A DNA stretch of 62,122 bases from Okeania sp. KiyG1 (GTDB lineage Bacteria > Cyanobacteriota > Cyanobacteriia > Cyanobacteriales > Microcoleaceae). This document shows positions 1-10,000 of this stretch, piece after piece. The position numbers were made by a program, and so were the translations under genes. Location: the NCBI RefSeq assembly GCF_014132355.1, contig NZ_BLZO01000026.1:1-62122 (forward strand). Direction: 5' to 3'. Each line of letters begins with the position of its first letter. Position 1 is the first letter of the stretch. The notes under the pieces were generated by a model. It ran no database searches. It was given only the letters and a program-made list of their open reading frames with translations, and was not told the origin of the DNA.

Positions 1-2432
1 AGAGTGCAGTTAATAATGAAATTGCCGATCAAAGCGATGGTTTCTTTGCTGTAGCAATACCAGCACCTATAACTATTACCAGTCCTAATGGTGGTGAAAA
101 TCTGAGATTAGGACAAGTATACGAAATTACTTGGGATGACAATATTGAGGGGAATGTCACTATAGAATTGCATGGGGAAGAGCAAAAAAGACAGTCTGAA
201 GAAGACCCTGGGTTTTATAGTGAACTCCCATATCCAATTGTAATTGCCAGCGATATTCCTAGCAATGGTAGTTACACTTGGGATCTGAATCATTGGGATA
301 CAACGGCGCCAATAGAAGACGACAATTTTAAAATTAAAATTCGCAGCGTTGATGGCGAATTTGAAGATGAAAGCGACGACTTTTTTAACATTATATACGA
401 CCCCGATAAATACATCCAAGTTCTTTCTCCAAATGGTGGCGAAACTCTAGCTCAGGGAAGCACGGTCGATATTTCATGGACTCATAATATTGATGATGGA
501 GATTCTCCCACTCAATCGGTTGAGATTCAATTGGTGAACGAGGAGGGTAGTTTAATACAGACTATTGGATTAACTGCCGCTAACGATTATAGCGATAGTT
601 GGGAAGTCCCTACTTACTTGAATGGAGGTAAGGGAGGAAAATATAAAGTTGATGTTAGGGGTTTTGGGAATTATGTAACGACGCGGGATACTAGCGATGA
701 CTTCTTTACCATAGCACCAAGAGATTACCTCAATATCACTGATTCTATAGTAGGAGTTTATGAAGTTGGCGATAAAATTGACATCGAATGGGAAGATAAT
801 CTGGATGGAAATGTGGTCATAGAGTTGTATGATAATGTTGGTGTTGAACTAAAGCAAACTATTACTGACTCTACTCCTAGCGATGGTCTCTATACCTGGG
901 AGGTGCCCAATAATTTACAAGAGGACTTTTATCGTATTAAGGTTCGCAGTCTAGACGGTAAACTTGCCGATGAAACTACGGTTTTCTCAGTAGATGGATT
1001 TGGCTCTCATATTAGTAGTGCTATTTTCAAAGGCGGTCCTCTCGCCCAGAGCATTGTTGAAAATTGGAGTGATACAGATTGGAACGCAGCGACAAATGCT
1101 CCTGTTAGCGTCTGGGAACATATTGAAAAAGGCGGTCAAACTGCATGGCAAGCTATAGGAGACGACACCTCTCCTCTGGGTGTCATCCAAGTTTTAGGGA
1201 ATGAAATTTCTGAAGGCGGTAAAACAGCTTGGGAGGCGATCGCTGCTGGTGGCAACACAGCCTGGCAGGCATTAGGGAAAGGTGGTTTCACCACGGGCAA
1301 AGCTTTAGACCTATTCCAAAATCATCACCCCAAAGGAGAAACTGCCTGGGCAACTATTGCCGCTGGTGGAGACGACGCCTGGGAAGCTCTTAATAAAGGC
1401 GGTTTGAATGCGTGGAAAGCTTTAAATCATGTTACAAAACCTCGGTTTTCTTTTGGTAGTCCCTCTTGGTCGAATCGATGGAAAGGTTCAAAACCTACAG
1501 GTTGGGATGCCATTACCCGTTTGGGACAAAATTGGGTAGATAATGCTTGGGATACTCTTAAAGACGAGGGAATCAAGGCATGGAATAATTTGAGTGAAAA
1601 TCCGACTACCTGGTTAGTTGATGATATTTTGAGCGATGTAGAAGCATTTAATTTCCCAAATACAAATAACGAACTATTGAAAAAATCCGTTCCAGGAATC
1701 AGTTACGATCCTGATGCTATGGAAGTTGGCGTGCGCATACCTGAAGCTGTTTTACGGCAGACGATAGAGACTTTACCAGAGCAAGAAGACCTGAGTAAGT
1801 ATGAAAGAACTTACATCAATAACTTTCAATACAAAGGAATCAATCCTTCAACTAGGGAAGTAGTTATGGAATTCAGAAGTAGGTATCACAAGTTAATAGA
1901 CAACCCGACAAGTTTCACTAATCCTTTCACCGGTAATAAAGTAACTCCCATAGGTGGAGAAATCGTAACTTTATATGACAATGCAGCTAATGTAACAATG
2001 GGATTAAATTTAGAAATAGTCGATCAAAATTTAAAAGCCAACGCCAGACCCAAAAAAGTCAATGCTGATTGGGCAAGCGGGTTATTAGGTATTGTCCAAA
2101 GTGGCTTTGATGTAGTTTCTGGCTTCTCTAGTTGGTTATTTACTGGAGAATTTATTCCGCTTACAGACGTTGTTACAACTGTCATTCCTGCGGCTTTTGA
2201 AGTTGTGCCTGAATTGAAAGAACTCACAGATGTCGGTCAATATACAGATGCCTTAGACACAATTAGCGACTTGAATAAGAAGAACTTCCTTCAAGCAGAT
2301 CGCACTGATTACGACCAATATGGAGTGTGGGTGAAATTCAAGTTAGACAAATCCAAGTTTGATGATTGGTTCGAGGATGAAATTAACGATTTTCTGGGAA
2401 TTGACGAGAAAGTAAAAGAACTATTTAAGTGA
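1..2432 (+). CDS. Large secreted protein with Kre9/KNH-like repeats (5' end outside window)
   Basis: The frame is open from base 3 with no stop or convincing start, so the gene begins upstream of the window; a TTG at 168 is internal. At least four N-terminal modules of about 90-100 residues carry a 'SPNGGE' opening, 'I.W' cores and 'VEIQL/VIELY' strands. This is the pattern of the Ser-Thr-rich GPI-anchored/Kre9-KNH beta-sandwich family (PF10342), common in large bacterial surface proteins. Then come degenerate short repeats built on 'GG..AW.A(I/L)' (about bases 1070-1430), Trp-rich and possibly amphipathic. The C-terminal 300 residues match nothing I recognise. Stop TGA is at 2430. Function unknown; an extracellular adhesive or structural role is inference from the module type. 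Confidence 0.8.
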   Translation, partial: SAVNNEIADQSDGFFAVAIPAPITITSPNGGENLRLGQVYEITWDDNIEGNVTIELHGEEQKRQSEEDPGFYSELPYPIVIASDIPSNGSYTWDLNHWDTTAPIEDDNFKIKIRSVDGEFEDESDDFFNIIYDPDKYIQVLSPNGGETLAQGSTVDISWTHNIDDGDSPTQSVEIQLVNEEGSLIQTIGLTAANDYSDSWEVPTYLNGGKGGKYKVDVRGFGNYVTTRDTSDDFFTIAPRDYLNITDSIVGVYEVGDKIDIEWEDNLDGNVVIELYDNVGVELKQTITDSTPSDGLYTWEVPNNLQEDFYRIKVRSLDGKLADETTVFSVDGFGSHISSAIFKGGPLAQSIVENWSDTDWNAATNAPVSVWEHIEKGGQTAWQAIGDDTSPLGVIQVLGNEISEGGKTAWEAIAAGGNTAWQALGKGGFTTGKALDLFQNHHPKGETAWATIAAGGDDAWEALNKGGLNAWKALNHVTKPRFSFGSPSWSNRWKGSKPTGWDAITRLGQNWVDNAWDTLKDEGIKAWNNLSENPTTWLVDDILSDVEAFNFPNTNNELLKKSVPGISYDPDAMEVGVRIPEAVLRQTIETLPEQEDLSKYERTYINNFQYKGINPSTREVVMEFRSRYHKLIDNPTSFTNPFTGNKVTPIGGEIVTLYDNAANVTMGLNLEIVDQNLKANARPKKVNADWASGLLGIVQSGFDVVSGFSSWLFTGEFIPLTDVVTTVIPAAFEVVPELKELTDVGQYTDALDTISDLNKKNFLQADRTDYDQYGVWVKFKLDKSKFDDWFEDEINDFLGIDEKVKELFK

Positions 2433-2892
2433 TTCTCTGATAACAAAAGTTTCCCACTGAACAGGTAAGATGCCTTTTGTGCAGCATTTATTCCTATAGC
2501 AGACATTTTGCCTGTTTCTGGAGTCAGAGCGATCGCCTTTTTATTGTCTGGTAGATTTGAAAATACAGTAGTTTTCATTTTGGGACAGCGTTAGCGGAGC
2601 GTTACGCACCGAAAAATTTAGGATAGGCGGTGCGTTATATCATGTCCGCTGGCTTCGGAGTGATATAATATCAAATCCGGTAGCATCGGTGTAATTAGAT
2701 GGGGGGATGGGGGATGGGGGGATGGGGGATGGGGACCCACCCCTAACCCCTCCCTGGAGGGGAATGTGGGGGGATGGGGACCCACCCCTAACCCCTCCCT
2801 GGAGGGGAAGTCAGGAGTCAGGAGCCATAATGAATAGCTTTAATACCATTTTTTAGGGCTTAAATTATCTTTTTCTCTCAAATAGAAATCTA
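2433..2892. other. Gene-free stretch with repeat debris and a short coding remnant
   Basis: Bases 2469-2594, in the frame of the upstream gene but after two stops, read as about 41 hydrophobic residues (core IPIADILPVSGVRAIAFLL), possibly a leftover C-terminal exon-like fragment of another gene. The rest is GC-rich direct repeats (ACCCACCCCTAACCCCTCCC, twice) and end fragments of the TATCAAATCCG element family (2638-2690). No intact gene seen. Confidence 0.4.
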
Positions 2893-2948
2893 CTATAAAT
2901 TATTTTTATCCCTCTTACTATTCGTAACATTCTTTTTGAAAATTGGTA
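2810..2948 (-). mobile_element. Partial MITE of the TACCAATTTGA family inside the DUF29 gene
   Basis: Read on the minus strand, 2948 down to about 2810 matches the element at 55415-55610 almost base for base (terminal TACCAATTTTC, then AAAAAGAATGTTACGAATAG, then the AAAAATGGTATTAAAGC block and GACTCCTGACTCC). The terminal TACC is preceded by TTA, the target triplet seen at the other copies. The far inverted repeat is missing, replaced by other repeats. Confidence 0.65.
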
Positions 2949-3165
2949 TAACATACATTCGTTTCAGAATATGAGTAAGCAGTACTGTTAATCGACTATT
3001 CAATTCTCGACGTTCACTTCTGCCCAAAGTTTCAATTTCCTCAATCAGGTTTTCCCAGTCTAAATTTTCTATATCTTTATCTTTTAGTTTAGCAGCAGTA
3101 TCCTCACACCACGCCAGAAAGTCGCGTTCGTATAAAGTATCTATTTTTGGCAATTTATTACTCAT
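2893..3165 (-). pseudogene. DUF29 family protein, 3' end replaced by a MITE
   Basis: Residues 1-71 match the cyanobacterial DUF29 family: 'LYERDFLAWCEDTAAKLK', 'LDWENLIEEIETLGRSERREL' split over helices, 'LTVLLTHILKRMY'. DUF29 proteins are normally about 140-150 residues; this one stops at 90. The last 19 residues (from IPIFKKN) are translated from the TACCAATTTGA-family element ending at 2948, so the C-terminal half of the domain is lost and I do not see it downstream. DUF29 has no established biochemical function. The start ATG at 3165 has no strong ribosome site. Treated as a truncated gene rather than an intact small protein. Confidence 0.7.
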
Positions 3166-3193
3166 ATTTTACATCTTTATTGATTATGTTTTA

Positions 3194-3372
3194 TATCATG
3201 TCCGTTTATATCGTTTGTGTAAACCCAAGGGTGAATATCTACAGGAAATAATGGTTTTTTTCTTGCGAGGGTAGCCTTTCTTCCTCTTCCTTCTTCCCTC
3301 TTCCCTCTTCCTTCTTCCCTCTTCCCTCTTCCTTACCTTTGCTATACAAGACCGATGCTACCGGACATGATA
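3194..3372. mobile_element. MITE of the TATCATGTCCG family with TTA target duplication
   Basis: Ends are TATCATGTCCG... and ...CCGGACATGATA, inverted repeats. The element is flanked by TTA at 3191-3193 and 3373-3375. The interior holds a polypyrimidine heptamer tract (CTTCCCT-type repeats, 3280-3340). No coding capacity. Confidence 0.7.
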
Positions 3373-3904
3373 TTAGACTCAAATTATGCTAAGTTTTTAC
3401 TGAAAAATTAATCTACTCAAACCTTTTAATATTTGCAAAACATTCCACAAATCATTATGAAGGCGACACATAGAAAACAAATCTGACTCACTATAAATAA
3501 GTTTTTCCTGTTTAATTAACTTCAAAAAAATAAAATCCGTACCATTAGTCACAAAGCCATAATCAGGCTTTTATAAATTAGGACTTCCCAACATATAAGC
3601 TAGTGCTTGTGGAATCCAAACTTCCAGAGAATAAGCAGTTTTTTTGCCTCAATTACTAACACCCAAAATTCAGGAGTAAAAACTAAAAGGTCTAGGCTAC
3701 CAGTAATAATTGTTGCCTCATCTTCCGAGCTAATTTTCACCTCCTTTTCAGCAGTAATAAAAAAAGGATAGCGATAAAAACCCGCCCACTTCAACAATGG
3801 AGATAAAACTACTAATTTCACAACAGGTTCTAACAATGGATATTGAGATAAATGCAAATATTCCTCTTTGACTTCATCCATAGCAGCCATTTCTAAATCT
3901 GTCA

Positions 3905-4270
3905 TATCAAATCCGTTTAATTCGGCACTTCAATAATTGATAATTGATAATGGATAATTGATAATTACCTCTCCCTAAAAGGAAGAGGATTGAATCAAAG
4001 GAAAATTTTTTCTTGTTTCTCCTTAAAAGGAGAGGCTTTAAACCTTAATTATTCGGTAAAAAATGTTCCATCTTCAACGATTACCAAATATTTCTCCCCT
4101 CCAGGGAGGGGTTAGGGGTGGGTCCCCATCCCCCATCCTCCCATATTCCCCTCCAGGGAGGGGTTAGGGGTGGGTCCCCATCCCCACATTCCCCTCCAGG
4201 GAGGGGTTAGGGTGGGTCCCCCATCTCCCCATCTCCCCATCTAATTACACCGATGCTACCGGATTTGATA
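3905..4270. mobile_element. MITE of the TATCAAATCCG family with TCA target duplication
   Basis: Terminal inverted repeats are TATCAAATCCG at 3905 and CGGATTTGATA ending at 4270. The direct repeat TCA occurs at 3902-3904 and 4271-4273. The interior contains an ATTGATA-type heptamer tract, a TTATTCGGTAA segment and GGGGTTAGGGGTGGGT direct repeats. It interrupts the restriction-like gene between codons for Leu and Thr. Confidence 0.8.
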
Positions 4271-4311
4271 TCAGTTCCGGCAAATTTTCTTGCCATTCCT
4301 GAAAAAATTCT

Positions 4312-4691
4312 GTAAGCATTTCCTCCGGAATGCTGCGCAAACAGCCGTCAGCTAGCCTCCTGTGGTCGGAACTGCGGACTTCAGCTAGCCTCCTGTGGTC
4401 GGAACTGCGGACTTCAGCTATTGCTTTTCCTGTGGCTTTAAAGCTGTATTAATTGAGCTAGAATTAATCTTACTACAAAAGTTGTTAAAGTCTATATTCA
4501 TTTAAACTATGTCCTTAAAAGCAGGGTCTTATTGCCCTCGAGCTGACTACTAATAGCTGTTAGCTCCGCATTCCGCAGGAAATACTTACGAAAATATAGT
4601 ATAAGTTAAACGAATTTTTACTTCATTCTTTAAAAAGCTGACAGCTGACCGCTAATAGCTGTTTGCGCAGCATTCCGCAGGAAATGCTTAC
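4312..4691. mobile_element. IS66-like MITE, 380 bp, with 8-bp target duplication AAAATTCT
   Basis: Ends are GTAAGCATTTCC at 4312 and GGAAATGCTTAC ending at 4691. The perfect 8-bp direct repeat AAAATTCT lies at 4304-4311 and 4692-4699. GTAAGC ends and 8-bp duplications are features I associate with the IS66 family. The interior shares about 100 bp, inverted, with the copy at 22373-22582 (TATTAATTGAGCTAGAATTA). It also holds a 33-bp tandem duplication (TCAGCTAGCCTCCTGTGGTC, near 4346 and 4380) and an internal end-like sequence at 4540-4589, as if two copies were nested. Confidence 0.8.
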
Positions 4692-4817
4692 AAAATTCTC
4701 CATCGTCAGTCCGTTCTAAACCAAACTTTAACTTTAAACCCAAAAAGTTAATTGTTTGAGTTTGAACAGTTTCAACCATGAATTTTTAGTCCTCACAAAT
4801 TTTGCTGATAACTGAAT

Positions 4818-5009
4818 TTAACTTGGTTCTGGAATTGTAATATCTATAAGAACACAAAAGTACTCCAAAGTCAGGATACCAGCCTTTTTATCAACTACAA
4901 AACACCGATTTTCCAGCCAAGACAAACCGATTAAAATCTCTGGTATTCCATCACCAACAACAACAGGAACCTTTATTTTTTTGACAGTCAAAAATTGCCG
5001 TTCCCTCAT
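4818..5009 (-). CDS. Small protein resembling the C-terminal part of a clan AA (retropepsin-like) protease
   Basis: Sixty-three residues: 'PVVVGDG.PEILIGLSWLENRCFVVDKKAGILTL' (motif spread over residues 15-49) resembles the second half of single-domain cyanobacterial aspartyl proteases, where 'ILIG..WL' precedes the last strands. The catalytic DTG motif is absent, so the piece cannot be a complete protease. It lies 21 bases downstream of the HEAT protein on the same strand, in the same frame as that gene after its stop. It may be a decayed gene or an unrelated small ORF. Confidence 0.4.
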   Translation of the reverse strand: MRERQFLTVKKIKVPVVVGDGIPEILIGLSWLENRCFVVDKKAGILTLEYFCVLIDITIPEPS

Positions 5010-5030
5010 AAATATCGAAAGGTAAGAGAA

Positions 5031-6872
5031 TCATTGTATTCCTTGCAAGGCATCTATTTTAGCTTTGATGTCTTCATCTTGGAGATTGTCGTAGTGTCTC
5101 TGAAGTAAGGCAATATCTTCTGGTTGCCAATTCACATTTTTAAGCACTTTATTAATCTGTGCTTTCAATTCAGAACGCAAGTCCCTTACTTGTTCTAATT
5201 CTATAGATTCGCTTTCTTCCCAAGCATCAGCAAAAATCTCTAAAACTTTTTTGCCCTCTTCCCTACTAACAGATTGTTCCTCGCCAAAATTATCTATTAG
5301 ATCGGGATATCGTTTTGGTGAACCCAACCATTGAATTAAGGTAATCGTATCAGATTCTCCTCCACTGGTAAAGTAAGCGAGAAAACGAAGTCCTGCTTTT
5401 TGATCTCTGTTTGTATGAGTTGCATTCAAAATTTGTAAAATCTGCTGAGTATTAAATTTGCCCATCTGACCTAGTGCTTTTGCTGTTGCTTCACGAACCT
5501 CCGAATCTTCATCCATCAACAAATCCAACAATTGGGGAATCAATTGTTTAGCCTCCGACCCCAAATTACCCACTGCCAATGCTGCTGCTCTACGGACATC
5601 AGAATCTTCATCGCTCAACAACTGTTGCAACTGAGGAATCAATTGTTTAGCCTCCGACCCCAAATTACCCACTGCCGTTGCTGCTGCTCTACGGACATCC
5701 GAATCTTCATCGCTCAACAACTGCTGAAACTGAGGAATCAATTGTTTAGCCTCCCATCCCAGGTTACCCACTGCTCTTGCTGTGGCAGCACGGACACGCC
5801 CATCTTTATCTTCAAACAACTGCTGCAATTGGGGAATAAATTCTTGAGCAGTCTCGGACTCCATCTCACCCACAGCCCATGCTGCCGATCTGCGGACATC
5901 CGAATCTTCATCGCTGAACAACTGCTCCAACTGAGGAATCAATTCTTTAGCCTCCCATCCCATCTCACTCACTACTCTTACTACAGCAGCACGGACACGC
6001 CAATTTTTATCCTTCAACAACTGCTGCAACTGGGGAATAAATTCTTTGGCCTCCCATCCCATCTCACCCACTGCTGTTACTGCTGCGTAACGGATATTTG
6101 AATTTTTCTCCCTCAATAACTGCTGCAACTGGGGAATAAATTCTTTGGCCTCCCATCCCATCTCACCCACTGCTGTTACTGCTGCGTAACGGATATTCGA
6201 ACTTTCATCGCTCAACAACTGCTGCAACTGGGGAATCAATTCTTTAGCCTCCGACACCAAATTACCCACTGCTATTGCTGCTGCACGACGGACATCCGAA
6301 TTTTCATCGCTCAACAACTGCTGCAACTGGGGAATAAATTGTTTAGCCTCTGACCCCAGATTACCCACTGCTGTTACTGCTGCAGCACGGACACGCCAAT
6401 ATTTATTGGTCAACAACTGCTGCAACTGTGGAATCAATTCTTGAGCTTCCGACTCCAGATTACCCACTGCTCTTGCTGCTGCCATAACGACACGCCAATT
6501 TTCATCCCTGAACAACTGTAGCAACTGGGGAATAAATTGTTTAGCCTCTGACCCCAGATTACCCACTGCTGTTACTGCTGCAGCACGGACTTCCGAATCT
6601 TCATTCTTCAACAATTTTCCAATTTGTTCTACCCGCTCTGAGGGTATCTCAACAGGAGACTTAAGGTCATACTCAGACATTTTCTTCATGGCCTCACCCC
6701 AAACATCAGGGTCAGAATCATCCAACGACGCCAAGGTTCCCTGTAGTTGCCAGTCTTCGGGTGGTGACTTTTCAGAAGCTTGAACATGACCCAAATTTAC
6801 TGCCAATAACGCCACCAATAACAGCAGGAAAAAACGCCATTTACGAAGAAAGGAGTTGGAGAGTTTCATCAT
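5031..6872 (-). CDS. Exported HEAT-repeat protein
   Basis: The protein has 613 residues. The N-terminus (FLRKWRFFLLLLVALLAV, cleavage likely after VQA near residue 32) is a signal peptide, so the protein should act in the periplasm or outside. Residues about 85-480 hold twelve near-identical HEAT units of 33 residues ('IPQLQQLLSDEDSDVRRAAA' then '.AVGNLGSEAKQL'), a tandem 99-bp DNA repeat. The two-helix unit with the Asp-Val-Arg turn is typical of PBS-lyase-type HEAT repeats, which bind proteins. The remaining 130 residues are helical and acidic. The high identity between units indicates recent internal expansion. ATG 6872 and the next ATG (6869) are both possible starts. Binding partner unknown. 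Confidence 0.85.
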   Translation of the reverse strand: MMKLSNSFLRKWRFFLLLLVALLAVNLGHVQASEKSPPEDWQLQGTLASLDDSDPDVWGEAMKKMSEYDLKSPVEIPSERVEQIGKLLKNEDSEVRAAAVTAVGNLGSEAKQFIPQLLQLFRDENWRVVMAAARAVGNLESEAQELIPQLQQLLTNKYWRVRAAAVTAVGNLGSEAKQFIPQLQQLLSDENSDVRRAAAIAVGNLVSEAKELIPQLQQLLSDESSNIRYAAVTAVGEMGWEAKEFIPQLQQLLREKNSNIRYAAVTAVGEMGWEAKEFIPQLQQLLKDKNWRVRAAVVRVVSEMGWEAKELIPQLEQLFSDEDSDVRRSAAWAVGEMESETAQEFIPQLQQLFEDKDGRVRAATARAVGNLGWEAKQLIPQFQQLLSDEDSDVRRAAATAVGNLGSEAKQLIPQLQQLLSDEDSDVRRAAALAVGNLGSEAKQLIPQLLDLLMDEDSEVREATAKALGQMGKFNTQQILQILNATHTNRDQKAGLRFLAYFTSGGESDTITLIQWLGSPKRYPDLIDNFGEEQSVSREEGKKVLEIFADAWEESESIELEQVRDLRSELKAQINKVLKNVNWQPEDIALLQRHYDNLQDEDIKAKIDALQGIQ

Positions 6873-6969
6873 TTTAAAATTGAAATATAGAAAGCAGCAA
6901 ATTACTCAATTAAGTTTACACAATTAAATTGAGCCGGAACAAAAAATTAAGAAAGAATTTAGGCGTTGG

Positions 6970-7078
6970 TAATTAGATGGGGAGTAGGGGAGTAGGGGAG
7001 TAGGAGAGCTTGAGAAATATTTGGTAATGGTTGAAGATGGAACATTTTTTACGTGCCGAATTAAACGGATTTGATATT
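6970..7078. mobile_element. Partial element of the TATCAAATCCG family
   Basis: The right end CGGATTTGATA (ending about 7075) is followed by TTA. The interior matches 3905-4270 in reverse orientation (GTAATTAGATGGGGAG, and GGTTGAAGATGGAACATTTT). The left terminal repeat is degraded. Confidence 0.5.
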
Positions 7079-7091
7079 ATTTAGGTAATTT

Positions 7092-10000
7092 CAAATTGGA
7101 CAATAGTTATTTTTATTTATATACAGTCACAGTCAAGCGATAGAACATCCGTTCCGCGAGAGCGATCGCTCAGTTGAGGGAGATTGATGTTTGATTTATC
7201 TATTGTCCAATAGTTATTTTTATTTAGATACAGTCACAGTCAAGCGATAGAACATCCGTTCCGCGAGAGCGATCGCTCAGTTGAGGGAGATTGATGTTTG
7301 ATTTATCTATTGCCCAATAGTTATTTTTATTTAGATACAGTCACAGTCAAGCGATAGAACATCCGTTCCGCGAGAGCGATCGCTCAGTTGAGGGAAATGG
7401 ATGTTTGATTTAACTATTGTCCAATAGTTATGTTGAGTTTAGATACAGTCACAGGAAGCGATCGCTGAGTTTCGACAGATGGATGTTTGATTTAACTATT
7501 GTCCAATAGTTATGTTGAGTTTAGATACAGTCACAGGAAGCGATCGCTCAGTTGAGGGAGATTGATGTTTGATTTATCTATTGTCCAATAGTTATTTTTA
7601 TTTATATACAGTCACAGGAAGCGATCGCTGAGTTTCGACAGATGGATGTTTGATTTAACTATTGTCCAATAGTTATTTTTATTTATATACAGTCACAGGA
7701 AGCGATCGCTGAGTTTCGACAGATGGATGTTTGATTTAACTATTGTCCAATAGTTATTTTTATTTATATACAGTCACAGGAAGCGATCGCTGAGTTTCGA
7801 CAGATGGATGTTTGATTTAACTATTGTCCAATAGTTATGTTGAGTTTAGATACAGTCACAGGAAGCGATCGCTCAGTTGAGGGAAATGGATGTTTGATTT
7901 AACTATTGTCCAATAGTTATTTTTATTTATATACAGTCACAGGAAGCGATCGCTGAGTTTCGACAGATGGATGTTTGATTTAACTATTGTCCAATAGTTA
8001 TGTTGAGTTTAGATACAGTCACAGTCAAGCGATCGCTCAGTTGAGGGAGATGGATGTTTGATTTATCTATTGTCCAATAGTTATATTTATTTTAGATACA
8101 GTCACAGTCAAGCGATAGAACATCCGTTCCGCGAGAGCGATCGCTCAGTTGAGGGAGATGGATGTTTGATTTATCTATTGTCCAATAGTTATATTTATTT
8201 TAGATACAGTCACAGTCAAGCGATAGAACATCCGTTCCGCGAGAGCGATCGCTCAGTTGAGGGAGATGGATGTTTGATTTATCTATTGTCCAATAGTTAT
8301 ATTTATTTTAGATACAGTCACAGTCAAGCGATCGCTTTCGGGGGATTAAGTAGTCGTGTAAAAATAACTTAAACAGTTTTTTTAATGGAAGCTATATTTC
8401 ACAATTTATCCCAGATAAAATTTGTACAACTTATTCTTACATGGCTCCTAATGTTTGATTTATCTATTGTCCAATAGTTATTTTTATTTATATACAGTCA
8501 CAGGAAGCGATCGCTCACTTTTGGGAGATGGATGTTTGATTTAACTATTGTCCAATAGTTATTTTTATTTATATACAGTCACAGGAAGCGATCGCTCACT
8601 TTTGGGAGATGGATGTTTGATTTATCTATTGTCCAATAGTTATTTTTATTTATATACAGTCACAGGAAGCGATCGCTCACTTTTGGGAGATGGATGTTTG
8701 ATTTATCTATTGTCCAATAGTTATTTTTATTTATATACAGTCACAGGAAGCGATCGCTCACTTTTGGGAGATGGATGTTTGATTTAACTATTGTCCAATA
8801 GTTATTTTTATTTATATACAGTCACAGTCAAGCGATCGCTTTCGGGGGATTGATGTTTGATTTATCTATTGGACAATAGTTATCTTGAGTTTAGATATAG
8901 TCACAGGAAGCGATCGCTTTCGGGGGATTAATGTTTGATTTATCTATTGGACAATAGTTATTTTTATTTATATACAGTCACAGGAAGCGATCACTGAGTT
9001 TCGACAGATGGATGTTTGATTTAACTATTGTCCAATAGTTATTTTTATTTATATACAGTCACAGTCAAGCGATCGCTTTCGGGGGATTAATGTTTGATTT
9101 ATCTATTGGACAATAGTTATTTTTATTTATATACAGTCAGAGGAAGCGCTCACTTTTGGGAGATGGATGTTTGATTTATCTATTGGACAATAGTTATTTT
9201 TATTTATATACAGTCAGAGGAAGCGCTCACTTTTGGGAGATGGATGTTTGATTTATCTATTGGACAATAGTTATTTTTATTTATATACAGTCAGAGGAAG
9301 CGCTCACTTTTGGGAGATGGATGTTTGATTTATCTATTGGACAATAGTTATTTTTATTTATATACAGTCAGAGGAAGCGATCGCTTTTGGGAGATGGATG
9401 TTTGATTTATTTATTGGACAATAGTTATTTTTATTTATATACAGTCAGAGGAAGCGATCGCTTTCGGGGGATTGATGTTTGATTTATTTATTGGACAATA
9501 GTTATTTTTATTTATATACAGTCAGAGGAAGCGATCGCTCACTTTTGGGAGATGGATGTTTGATTTATTTATTGGACAATAGTTATTTTTATTTATATAC
9601 AGTCAGAGGAAGCGATCGCTTTTGGGAGATGGATGTTTGATTTATCTATTGGACAATAGTTATTTTTATTTATATACAGTCAGAGGAAGCGATCGCTTTT
9701 GGGAGATGGATGTTTGATTTATCTATTGGACAATAGTTATTTTTATTTATATACAGTCAGAGGAAGCGATCGCTTTCGGGGGATTAATGTTTGATTTATC
9801 TATTGGACAATAGTTATTTTTATTTATATACAGTCAGAGGAAGCGATCGCTCACTTTTGGGAGATGGATGTTTGATTTATTTATTGGACAATAGTTATTT
9901 TTATTTATATACAGTCAGAGGAAGCGATCGCTTTCGGGGGATTAATGTTTGATTTATTTATTGGACAATAGTTATTTTTATTTATATACAGTCAGAGGAA

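Larger units (their letters stand above)
3397..4779 (-). pseudogene. PD-(D/E)XK-like restriction-type protein split by two MITEs and a frameshift
   Basis: Removing the elements at 3905-4270 (target TCA) and 4312-4691 (target AAAATTCT), with one copy of each target repeat, rejoins three minus-strand segments in frame. The N-part reads MVETVQTQTINFLGLKLKFG...GEFFQEWQENLPEL. It joins TDLEMAAMDEVKEEYLHLS... with the nuclease-like core 'G.LDLLVFTPEFWVLVIEAK' (Asp and Glu-x-Lys visible). A seven-A run near 3640 needs one more A to continue into TAYSLEVWIPQALAYMLG, and a TAA follows PNL before KPDYGFVTNGTDFIFLK. The restored protein would be about 208 aa, typical of a cyanobacterial family annotated as restriction endonuclease subunit R-like. 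At least four lesions make it dead. The family name is from memory; the reconstruction itself is read directly. Confidence 0.75.

Noticed and set aside
5532-6101. 189-residue Cys-rich ORF on the plus strand
   Set aside because: It is the antisense shadow of the HEAT repeats; its periodicity follows the 99-bp units.
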